The notes beneath the pieces are model-generated. The model saw only the letters and a program-made list of their open reading frames with translations, did no database searches and was not told where the DNA came from. A stretch of 12,968 bases of DNA from Pseudomonadota bacterium (GTDB taxonomy: Bacteria > Pseudomonadota > Alphaproteobacteria > Rhizobiales > Hyphomicrobiaceae), in the NCBI GenBank assembly GCA_023430845.1, contig JAEYYJ010000211.1:1-12968 (forward strand). Reading direction: 5' to 3'. The translations under genes and the position numbers were made by a program. Below are positions 6,199-12,968 of this stretch, piece after piece. The first letter of the stretch is position 1. Each line of letters starts with the position of its first letter.

Positions 6199-8676
6199 TC
6201 AGGTGCCGCGCGGCTTGGCGCGACTGGTCGGCATGGCAGTGCGCGGATCCTCCGGCCAGGGGTGCCTGGGATAGCGGCCACGCATCTCGGCGCGCACATC
6301 TGCCCACGAGCCAGCCCAGAAGCCCGGCAGGTCGCGCGTGATCTGGATGGGGCGATGCGCTGGCGACAGCAGATGGAGTGTCAAGGGCAACCGGCCATTC
6401 GCGATTGCCGGGTGGGTCGCGAGGCCGAACAGTTCCTGCACGCGGATAGCGAGAATGGGCGCGCCTTCACCCTCGTAATCGATAGCGTGGCGATTACCGG
6501 TCGGTGCGGTGAAGTGCGTCGGCGCCAGTTCTTCGAGACGCTGGCGTTCATTCCACGGCACGAGCACATCGAGCGCTGTCCCGAGAGTATCGGCACTGAT
6601 CTGCGCGAGCGAGGTCGCGCCTCCGAGAAATGGCGCGAGCCAGCTTTCGGCCGTCGCCGCGAGAGCACCATCAGTAAGGTCGGGCCAGTCTCCGGGCGTT
6701 CCCGCGGCACGAACGAATGCCACACGTGCGCGCAACTGCTGCTGCGCGCGGCTCCAAGGCAGGCGCTCGATCCCGAGCTTCGCAATGCCACGTGCGAGCA
6801 GCGCCGCGACTTCTGGACTGGCCTTCGTGGGACGCGGTTCCGAGCGGAGCATGATCGCGCCGAGCCGCTCCGTTCGACGCGTGCGGACAGCAGCGCTCGA
6901 TGTCTCGAATTCGACGCTCTCGGTCGCATCGATGCGATCGACCGCGATTGCACGCACGTCCGCTTCGTCGATCGCCGCCGCGAGCAGGATGCGGGCGCGC
7001 GCGGCGCTTCCTGACAACTCTGCCACGACGAGAAACGGAGCGAGCGCCAGCGGGTCCGCTGTGTCGAGCGCTGCCGCGCGGCCGTTCGCGAGCAGGAACT
7101 GCCCGGGCCCGCCGCGCGCCATGGCAATGCGGTCGGGATAAGCGAGCGCGAGCAGGGCTGCAGTGGATGAGGCGTGGCGGATCGACGCGCGGCCGCCCCC
7201 TTCAGCCTCCTTGGCCCAATTGCGTGTGAGCGCACGCATACTGTCCGCACGCCTACCGCGATCACGCGCGAATGCGGAAAGCCGCTGGTCGAGGTCAGCC
7301 GAGTTGCCGCCAATGCCGCGCTCGACGAGGACGGCTGCGATCTCGGCGGCGCGTCTTGCTTCACCCATCTCGGCGGCGCTGACGATCATGCGTGCGAGTC
7401 TCGGCGGCAGCGGCAGACGGCGCAGCCGGTGGCCTATTTCCGTCGGCTTGCTATCCGCATCGAGAGCGCCGATCGTCACGAGTTCCTCGCGTGCCGCCGC
7501 GAGCGCTCCCGAGGGCGGCGGATCGAGCCAGGATAGCGAGAGCGGATCGGTGACACCCCAAGCCCCGCAATCGAGGAGAAGCCCCGAGAGATCGGTGGCG
7601 CGTATCTCAGGCGCCCTGAACGGCAGGAGCCCGGCGGTCTGCGGCTCGTCCCATAGGCGCAGACAGATACCCGGCTCAGTACGGCCCGCGCGGCCGCGCC
7701 GCTGATCGGCGGAGGCGCGCGACACACGCTGTGTTTCGAGACGCGTGATGCCGACATCCGGCTCATAGCGCGGTACGCGTTCGAGGCCGCTGTCAATCAC
7801 GACGCGCACACCATCGATGGTAATGGACGTCTCCGCGATCGATGTGGCGAGGACGACCTTGCGTCGTCCGGGTGGTGCCGGCTCGATGGCGCGCGCCTGC
7901 GTGCGACTGTCGAGAGCGCCGAAAAGCTGAACCAGATCGGTATCCAGCGGAAGCGTGTTCGCATCGAGCCGCTCGGCCGTGCGCGCGATCTCGCCTTGCC
8001 CGGGCAGGAATACGAGGATGGAGCCGGCTTCGTTGGCAAGCACGCGCCGAACCGCCTCCGCGAGGCGATCCTCGATGCGCGTGCCCGCACCCTGGCCGAG
8101 ATAGCGCGTCTCGACGGGAAAAGCACGCCCTTCGCTGGTGATGACGGGTACACCGGGCCCAAGCAGATTGGCCACACGCGCGCCGTCGAGCGTCGCGGAC
8201 ATGACGAGAATGCGAAGATCTTCTCGCAGCCCCGCACGTGCATCGAGCGCCAGCGCCAGACCGAGATCGGCATCGAGCGAACGCTCGTGGAACTCGTCGA
8301 ACAGGATGGCGCCGACGCCCGTAAGCTCAGGATCGGCGAGGATCAGGCGCGTGAAGACGCCTTCGGTGACGACTTCGATCCGCGTTCGGGGGCCGACGCG
8401 CGTATCGAGGCGCGCACGCAAACCGACGCGGTCGCCAACCTTCTCACCGAGGAGCGTGGACATGCGCTCGGCGGCAGCTCTTGCCGCAAGGCGGCGCGGC
8501 TCCAATACGAGGATCTTGCGATCCGCGAGCCACGGCGCGCCGAGCAGCGCGAGTGGCACACGTGTTGTCTTGCCGGCGCCCGGCGGCGCAACGAGCACGG
8601 CGGAAGTGCCACCGGAGAGGGCTGCTGTGATCTCCGGCAGCACGTCCTCGATCGGAAGATCAGTCACGCGCGGCAT
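6199..8676 (-). CDS. hrpB: ATP-dependent helicase HrpB (DEAH-type)
   Basis: An 825-residue superfamily 2 helicase, the usual length for HrpB. Motifs appear in order: LPIEDVLPEI (7-16) at the start, Walker A PPGAGKTT (31-38), motif Ia EPRRLAARA, DEFH (127-130) as motif II, SAT (160-162) as motif III, and QRRGRAGR (325-332) as motif VI, then the winged-helix/ratchet region and the C-terminal HrpB-specific domain ending near RYPRHPWPEDP. The DEFH form of the DExH box and the C-terminal domain separate it from HrpA. HrpB is presumed to be an RNA helicase or RNA-remodelling ATPase; its physiological substrate is not well defined. The start lies 24 bases after the RND permease stop, without a clear Shine-Dalgarno sequence, which suggests read-through from the pump gene. 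ubiA follows by 44 bases. Confidence 0.95.
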   Translation of the reverse strand: MPRVTDLPIEDVLPEITAALSGGTSAVLVAPPGAGKTTRVPLALLGAPWLADRKILVLEPRRLAARAAAERMSTLLGEKVGDRVGLRARLDTRVGPRTRIEVVTEGVFTRLILADPELTGVGAILFDEFHERSLDADLGLALALDARAGLREDLRILVMSATLDGARVANLLGPGVPVITSEGRAFPVETRYLGQGAGTRIEDRLAEAVRRVLANEAGSILVFLPGQGEIARTAERLDANTLPLDTDLVQLFGALDSRTQARAIEPAPPGRRKVVLATSIAETSITIDGVRVVIDSGLERVPRYEPDVGITRLETQRVSRASADQRRGRAGRTEPGICLRLWDEPQTAGLLPFRAPEIRATDLSGLLLDCGAWGVTDPLSLSWLDPPPSGALAAAREELVTIGALDADSKPTEIGHRLRRLPLPPRLARMIVSAAEMGEARRAAEIAAVLVERGIGGNSADLDQRLSAFARDRGRRADSMRALTRNWAKEAEGGGRASIRHASSTAALLALAYPDRIAMARGGPGQFLLANGRAAALDTADPLALAPFLVVAELSGSAARARILLAAAIDEADVRAIAVDRIDATESVEFETSSAAVRTRRTERLGAIMLRSEPRPTKASPEVAALLARGIAKLGIERLPWSRAQQQLRARVAFVRAAGTPGDWPDLTDGALAATAESWLAPFLGGATSLAQISADTLGTALDVLVPWNERQRLEELAPTHFTAPTGNRHAIDYEGEGAPILAIRVQELFGLATHPAIANGRLPLTLHLLSPAHRPIQITRDLPGFWAGSWADVRAEMRGRYPRHPWPEDPRTAMPTSRAKPRGT

Positions 8677-8700
8677 TGGTTCGATCGCCGAATGCGAACC

Positions 8701-11700
8701 TCACTCGGCAGGCGCCGGAGACGCTGCTGCATGCTCGCGACGTCGCGCGCGCCGGCCGCGACGCCACTCCGTAAGCCTGCGGATGACGATATAGAAGACC
8801 GGCGTGAAGATGAGACCGAAGAGCGTAACGCCAATCATGCCCCAGAAGACGGCAATACCCAGCGCCTGACGCATTTCATAGCCCGCGCCGGTCGCCAGAT
8901 AGAGCGGCACGACGCCGAGCGTGAACGCGAGCGAGGTCATGACGATGGGCCGCAAGCGCATACGGCACGCTTCGACCGTGGCCGTCACGATGTCCTTGCC
9001 CATCTCCTCCTGCTGCCGCGCAAATTCGACGATGAGAATGGCGTTCTTCGACGCGAGGCCGATCAACACCACGAAGGATATCTGCGTCAGGATGTTGATG
9101 TCCTTCCCTTCCCACCAGACGCCGAAGGTCGCCGCGAGCAGGCACATGGGCACGATCAGGATGATCGAGAAGGGCAGCGCCCAGCTCTCGTACTGCGCCG
9201 AAAGCGCAAGGAACACGAACAGCACGGATAGCGCGAAGATGAAGTAGCCCGTACGACCCGCCCTCTTCTCCTGGAAGGAAAGGTCTGTCCACTCGAATGT
9301 AACCCCGGGCGGCAGGGTATCGGCGGCAATGCGCTGCATGATGTCGAGCGCCTGCCCGGAAGAGATGCCCGTGGCAGCGGAGCCGTTCACCTCGACGGTC
9401 GGGAAAAGGTTGTAGCGCGGCACGCGCTCCGGCCCCGAGATCTCGCGGAAGGTGACGAGCGAGCCGAGCGGCACCATCTGACCATCGGCATTACGCACGC
9501 GAATGCGAGAGACGTTCTCCGGGTTGGCGCGGAAACTCGCGTCCGCCTGCACGACAAGCCGGTACGGTCGCCCGAACATATTGAAGTCGTTGACGTAGGC
9601 CGAGCCCATGTAGACGCGCAGCGCCTCGAATATGCTACCGACAGGCACACGCAGCATCTGCGCCTTGACGCGATCCACGTCGACGAACACCTGCGGCGTC
9701 GAGATCTGGAAAGTCGTGAAGATGTTCGTGATGCGCGGATCCTTGCGCGCGGCTTCGATGAGATCCTGTGAGGCCTTGTAAAGCGCGGCGGAACCGAGCG
9801 CTTGGCGATCCTGTAGGCGCATGGAGAAGCCGCTCGCGTTACCCATGCCGCGAACTGCGGGCGGGACGAAGACGAGCACCTGCGCATCCTTGATCTCGCC
9901 AAGACGCTTGCGAACCTCGGAGGTCATGGACTCGATCGTCAATCCGAGGCGATCGCGCTCGTCATGATCCTCCAGTACGCTGAAAAGTGCGGCGGCATTC
10001 GACGAGTTCGTGAACGTCGCGCCAGAACGGCCGACGAAGCCCGATGTGTGCTTGAAGCCCGGCGTCGAGAGGATGATCTCGTTGGCCTGCTGGAACACCT
10101 CGTTGGAGCGCTCCACCGAAGCGCCTGGCGGCAATGTCATCGAAATGGTGATGATGCCGCGATCGGTCGCTGGAATGAAGCCCGTGGGTGTCACCATGAC
10201 GAGCATGACCGCGCCGGCCATGAGGCCCGCGTAGATGATCAGCATGATGGGCGAAGCCCACGCGAGGCCGCGCACATATCGGGCGTAGCCGCGCTCCAGC
10301 GCGCTGAACCCGCGGTTGAAAAGACGGAAACCCGCGTGCACCGGCCACATGATCGTCTCGACGAACGACTTGCGGCGGTGCTCGGCGGCGTCGTGATCCT
10401 CGTGCGGCTTGAAGAGGCGGGCGCACAGGGCCGGAGAAAGCGTCAGGGAAACGAAGACTGAGATGATCGTCGCGGTAGCGATCGTAACGGCGAACTGCCG
10501 GAAGAAGGCCCCCGTGATGCCACCGATAAAGGCCGAAGGGACGAACACCGCGACGAGCACGAGCAAGATCGCGATCAGCGCCGCGCCCACTTCGTCCATG
10601 GTGGCGCGAGCGGCCTCCATGGGCGAGAGCCCCTCGCGTAATCGCCGCTCAACGTTCTCAACGACGACGATGGCGTCGTCGACAACTATGCCGACACAGA
10701 GGACGAGGCCGAAAAGCGTGAGCGAATTGATGGAGTACCCGAGCGCCAGCATGATCGAGCACGTGCCGATCAGAGAGATCGGAATGGCGAGCAATGGCAC
10801 CAGCGTCGCCCGCCACGTCTGCAGGAAGATGATGATCACGAGGACGACGAGCCCGATCGCCTCCAGGATCGTGAGCATCAACGCCTTGATCGAGACCTCG
10901 ATGAACTCCGTCGGGTTGTAAACGATCTTGTATTCGAGCCCGCGCGGGAAATTCGGCGCAATCTGCGCCATGGTATCCTTCACGACGCGCGCCGTTTTGA
11001 GCGCGTCGCTGCCAGGCGCCTGCGTCACGGCAAGCACGGTCGCAGGCACGCTGTCCATGTACCCGTACGTGTTGTACGAGATGGCGCCAAGCTCGACGCG
11101 GGCGACGTCGCGGAGCTTGACGGTGCGCCCGTCAGCCCCAGTCTTGATCACGATCTCCTCGAACTCACGAGCTTCGATAAGGCGACCGCGAAGCTGGAGG
11201 GACTGCTCGAAGGCGCCCTGGTTCGGCATCGGCGGCTCGCCGATCGCGCCTCCCGCGACCTGCACGTTCTGCTGGCGCAAGGCGGCCAGGATTTCCTCGG
11301 CCGTCAGGTTCAGGGCGGCAATGCGCTCGGGATCGAGCCAGACGCGCATCGAATACTCGCGCGCACCGAAGGCATTGACCTCGCCGACGCCGGGAATGCG
11401 GGCGAGCACATCACGGACGTTCAGCAGCGCGTAGTTGGAGATATAGACTTGGTCGTAGGTGAGATCCGGCGACACCATGTGCACGACCAGGAGAAGGTCG
11501 GGCGAGTTCTTGCGGACCTGCACACCTTGTCGGCGGACCTCCTCGGGCAGGCGGGTCTCTGCGGCCGCGACACGGTTCTGGACAAGCACCTGCGCTTTGT
11601 CGATGTCGAAGCCGACTTCGAAGGTGACGGTGATCGACAGCGTGCCCTGCTGCGTCGACTGCGAGTACATGTAGATCATACCGTCGACGCCGTTGATCTC

Positions 11701-11907
11701 CTGCTCGATGACGGCGGCGACCGTATCGGCGACCGTTTGCGCGCCGGCACCGGGATACGTGGCGGCAACCGTGATCGTCGGCGGGGAAATCTCAGGGAAC
11801 TGCGTGACGGGAAGCGCCAGATAGGCAATGCCGCCGACAATCGTGATGAAGAGCGAAACGACCGCGGCGAAAATCGGCCTGTCGATGAAGAATCTGCTGA
11901 TGCGCAT
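8701..11907 (-). CDS. RND efflux permease, AcrB/MexF-like (HAE-1 family)
   Basis: A 1068-residue inner-membrane transporter of the hydrophobic-amphiphilic efflux RND family, exporting drugs, solvents or similar compounds by proton exchange as a trimer with a periplasmic adaptor and an outer-membrane channel. The N-terminus MRISRFFIDRPIFAAVVSL is the classic first helix. The proton-relay residues are present: D410 and D411 in GIVVDDAIVVVEN (TM4) and K954 in GLASKNAILIVEF (TM10). The two large periplasmic loops (about residues 30-340 and 575-880) and the internal duplication are intact. A basic tail rich in R (about 1049-1058) precedes an A/P-rich end. GGAG at 11918-11921 is 10 bases before the ATG. 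No adaptor (AcrA-like) gene precedes it and no TolC-like gene follows; the neighbours are a HAD hydrolase and hrpB. The substrate cannot be inferred. Confidence 0.96.
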   Translation of the reverse strand: MRISRFFIDRPIFAAVVSLFITIVGGIAYLALPVTQFPEISPPTITVAATYPGAGAQTVADTVAAVIEQEINGVDGMIYMYSQSTQQGTLSITVTFEVGFDIDKAQVLVQNRVAAAETRLPEEVRRQGVQVRKNSPDLLLVVHMVSPDLTYDQVYISNYALLNVRDVLARIPGVGEVNAFGAREYSMRVWLDPERIAALNLTAEEILAALRQQNVQVAGGAIGEPPMPNQGAFEQSLQLRGRLIEAREFEEIVIKTGADGRTVKLRDVARVELGAISYNTYGYMDSVPATVLAVTQAPGSDALKTARVVKDTMAQIAPNFPRGLEYKIVYNPTEFIEVSIKALMLTILEAIGLVVLVIIIFLQTWRATLVPLLAIPISLIGTCSIMLALGYSINSLTLFGLVLCVGIVVDDAIVVVENVERRLREGLSPMEAARATMDEVGAALIAILLVLVAVFVPSAFIGGITGAFFRQFAVTIATATIISVFVSLTLSPALCARLFKPHEDHDAAEHRRKSFVETIMWPVHAGFRLFNRGFSALERGYARYVRGLAWASPIMLIIYAGLMAGAVMLVMVTPTGFIPATDRGIITISMTLPPGASVERSNEVFQQANEIILSTPGFKHTSGFVGRSGATFTNSSNAAALFSVLEDHDERDRLGLTIESMTSEVRKRLGEIKDAQVLVFVPPAVRGMGNASGFSMRLQDRQALGSAALYKASQDLIEAARKDPRITNIFTTFQISTPQVFVDVDRVKAQMLRVPVGSIFEALRVYMGSAYVNDFNMFGRPYRLVVQADASFRANPENVSRIRVRNADGQMVPLGSLVTFREISGPERVPRYNLFPTVEVNGSAATGISSGQALDIMQRIAADTLPPGVTFEWTDLSFQEKRAGRTGYFIFALSVLFVFLALSAQYESWALPFSIILIVPMCLLAATFGVWWEGKDINILTQISFVVLIGLASKNAILIVEFARQQEEMGKDIVTATVEACRMRLRPIVMTSLAFTLGVVPLYLATGAGYEMRQALGIAVFWGMIGVTLFGLIFTPVFYIVIRRLTEWRRGRRARRREHAAASPAPAE

Positions 11908-11931
11908 TCAGTAGGATCTCCAGCTCCGGCC

Positions 11932-11947
11932 GGGCGGGCGGGCGCCC
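11932..11947. repeat. GGGC tandem run ending in a GGGCGCCC palindrome
   Basis: Three GGGC units in a row, the last overlapping the palindrome GGGCGCCC, lie between the candidate promoter and the ribosome site of the RND gene. In the predicted transcript this would be a C-rich segment ending 24 bases before the start codon. The + strand has only three GGG runs, so a stable G-quadruplex is not supported. Confidence 0.5.
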
Positions 11948-11954
11948 AGTAGGC

Positions 11955-11982
11955 TCTATCTGATGGAAACAGCGACTGTTAG
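11955..11982 (-). promoter_or_regulatory. Weak candidate promoter for the RND permease gene
   Basis: On the - strand CTAACA (4 of 6 to TTGACA) is followed after 16 bases by GATAGA (3 of 6 to TATAAT). The expected start site would give a leader of about 40 bases before the ATG at 11907. The match is poor, but it is the best I find in this gap, and the inverted repeat at 11968-11980 falls across its -35 and spacer, where a repressor would act. Confidence 0.25.
11968..11980. promoter_or_regulatory. Perfect inverted repeat AACAG-N3-CTGTT, possible operator
   Basis: AACAG CGA CTGTT is a perfect dyad with 5-base arms and a 3-base centre, about 60 bases upstream of the RND permease start. RND pumps are commonly controlled by TetR- or MarR-type repressors that bind short dyads near the promoter, so this is a candidate operator. 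No regulator gene is present in the window. Confidence 0.35.
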
Positions 11983-12002
11983 CACGCCGTGTGGAGGCGT
12001 GC
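11982..12002 (-). terminator. GC-rich hairpin after the HAD gene, possible terminator
   Basis: GCACGCC (11982-11988) and GGCGTGC (11996-12002) form a perfect 7-base-pair stem with a 7-base loop. On the - strand it lies 52 bases after the HAD hydrolase stop codon and directly before the AACAG/CTGTT dyad. The following bases (TAACAG) are not a U-tract, so intrinsic termination is unproven. It could equally be a second regulatory dyad or an mRNA 3' end structure. Confidence 0.4.
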
Positions 12003-12054
12003 ATCCGTCGGTCTGCGATATCGCTGCGGATTGTTCAGGCGGGTGGCGCCCCAT

Positions 12055-12918
12055 TCACCATGCGAGATGAAGCATCGCGGCGACCGGACGCGGCGCAGGG
12101 GGTGCGAGCAGACTGGCCAGCCGAACCGGGTCGATCGCGCCGCCGGTCATGACTTCGTCGCGATGTAAGCCACCGGCAATGAGGAGCGAGTCCACACCCG
12201 CACCCGCCGCTGCTGCGAGATCCGTGCGCACGGCATCGCCAATGGCGAGAACTTGGGACCGATCGAGCGGGCCGCCCGCCAGCTCGGCGGCGCGCGCAAG
12301 CCCGGTCCGATAGGCGACGGGGTGAGGCTTGCCTGCCCAGAAGACCGTACCCCCCCGGGCCTCATAAAGAGCGGCGATGGCGCCCGCGCATGGCAGGAGG
12401 TCCGCCCCGACGTGAACGGCGAGGTCGGGGTTGGCACAGACGAACGGCAAGTTGCGCGCGAGGGCCTCCTCGAGCAGGGGGAGGTAGGCTTCGGGCTGCT
12501 CGTGCCGGTCACGGTTGAGGCCCGTGCAAACGATTGCTTCCGCATCTTCGATCGTTACGTGCGGCCCCGGCAGACCGTCGAAAAAAGCGCTGTCGCGGGG
12601 CTCCGGACCAATGCGGTAGAGGCGCTTGTAGCCGGCCTCGGCGATGTGGCTCAGCGCGATATCCCCGGACGTGACGATCGCATCCCAGGTCTCTCGGACG
12701 ACCGACTTCTCGTCAAGAAGGCGGGCGACCGAGGGGCCGGGCCGCGGGGCATTCGAGACGAGCACGACGATCCCACCGGCCCGCCTGAAGCGAGGCAGAG
12801 CCTCGTTGGCACCGGGATAAGCGGTGATGCCATCGTGGACGACACCCCAGACGTCGCAGAGGAGGACGCGGTAGCGGCTGAGAAGCGGACCGGCGCGTTC
12901 GATGATCGGAATGGTCAT
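12055..12918 (-). CDS. HAD-superfamily class IIA hydrolase, TIGR01459-like (NagD-related)
   Basis: A 287-residue HAD phosphatase-fold protein. Motif I is CDVWGVVHDG (21-30), with the nucleophile D22. Motif II is VLVSNAPR (52-59, S55), the motif III lysine is K197 in GKPHP, and motif IV is AIGDAVRTD (225-233; D228, D233). The cap between about residues 80 and 195 is the class IIA type seen in NagD and related sugar- or nucleotide-phosphate phosphatases. The usual second aspartate of motif I (DxD) is tryptophan at 24, which I recall as characteristic of the TIGR01459 group. The substrate is unknown. The start at 12918 has no strong ribosome site; the 50 bases upstream to the window edge contain only a weak promoter-like pair (TTTAGC, 16 bases, TATCTC). 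A run of seven G on the coding strand (12350-12356) is in frame. The next gene, 147 bases on, is the RND permease. Confidence 0.92.
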   Translation of the reverse strand: MTIPIIERAGPLLSRYRVLLCDVWGVVHDGITAYPGANEALPRFRRAGGIVVLVSNAPRPGPSVARLLDEKSVVRETWDAIVTSGDIALSHIAEAGYKRLYRIGPEPRDSAFFDGLPGPHVTIEDAEAIVCTGLNRDRHEQPEAYLPLLEEALARNLPFVCANPDLAVHVGADLLPCAGAIAALYEARGGTVFWAGKPHPVAYRTGLARAAELAGGPLDRSQVLAIGDAVRTDLAAAAGAGVDSLLIAGGLHRDEVMTGGAIDPVRLASLLAPPAPRPVAAMLHLAW

Positions 12919-12968
12919 GTCTGTTGCAGAGATACCAGGCTTATGTTGCGGCTAAACCACGCATACTG

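Noticed and set aside
5144..6274. 376-codon + strand frame antisense to ubiA
   Set aside because: Low-complexity R/E/H-rich translation covering a certain membrane protein gene; a by-product of G/C third-position bias.
6155..6307. Longer ubiA start at 6307
   Set aside because: It would overlap hrpB by 109 bases and add about 51 residues without hydrophobic or conserved character.
7996..9231. 411-codon open frame on the + strand, antisense to hrpB and the RND permease
   Set aside because: It spans two well-identified genes on the other strand, has a composition rich in R, D, H and E as expected from reading GC-rich codons backwards, and shows no recognisable domain.
11932..11947. G-quadruplex in the GGGC run
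   Set aside because: Only three runs of three G are present; a fourth would need a two-G run, so a stable three-layer quadruplex is not supported.

Overview
The window looks like an ordinary, tightly packed stretch of chromosome from a GC-rich alphaproteobacterium, probably in or near the Hyphomicrobiales (Rhizobiales). The signs are two small protein families I associate with that class (DUF2842 and DUF4170), a NagD-like HAD hydrolase of the TIGR01459 type, a ubiquinone-pathway UbiA, strong G/C third-position bias that leaves long spurious open frames on the antisense strand, and very short intergenic gaps. I see no tRNA, rRNA, insertion sequence, prophage, CRISPR array or toxin/antitoxin-like gene, and I did not find a new system. 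The most open points are regulatory (upstream of the RND pump) and functional (a glycosyltransferase next to a polysaccharide deacetylase).

Layout. Positions 1-533 are on the + strand: the 3' end of a zinc-type alcohol dehydrogenase gene, then a small two-helix membrane protein (DUF2842). They converge, with 24 bases between stop codons, on a long run of nine genes that all read on the - strand. In transcription order these are: a HAD hydrolase (12918-12055), an AcrB-like RND efflux permease (11907-8701), the helicase hrpB (8676-6199), ubiA (6154-5201), a DUF4170 protein (5097-4846), leuB (4736-3624), an alpha/beta hydrolase (3598-2624), a polysaccharide deacetylase (2512-1445) and a DxD glycosyltransferase (1301-558).

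Probable transcription units, by spacing: RND permease-hrpB-ubiA (gaps of 24 and 44 bases) with a possible hairpin after ubiA; DUF4170, leuB and the alpha/beta hydrolase (gaps of 109 and 25 bases, the last with a doubled Shine-Dalgarno sequence); the deacetylase with its own candidate promoter; and the glycosyltransferase. The 147-base gap between the HAD gene and the RND permease is the richest non-coding stretch. It holds two adjacent perfect inverted repeats, a weak promoter match overlapping one of them, and a short GGGC repeat near the ribosome binding site.

Functionally this is a mix of housekeeping genes (leucine and ubiquinone biosynthesis, an RNA helicase-like protein), drug/solvent efflux, and likely cell-surface or glycolipid modification. 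The genes do not form one pathway. The RND permease has no periplasmic adaptor gene next to it in this window, so it must use a partner encoded elsewhere.
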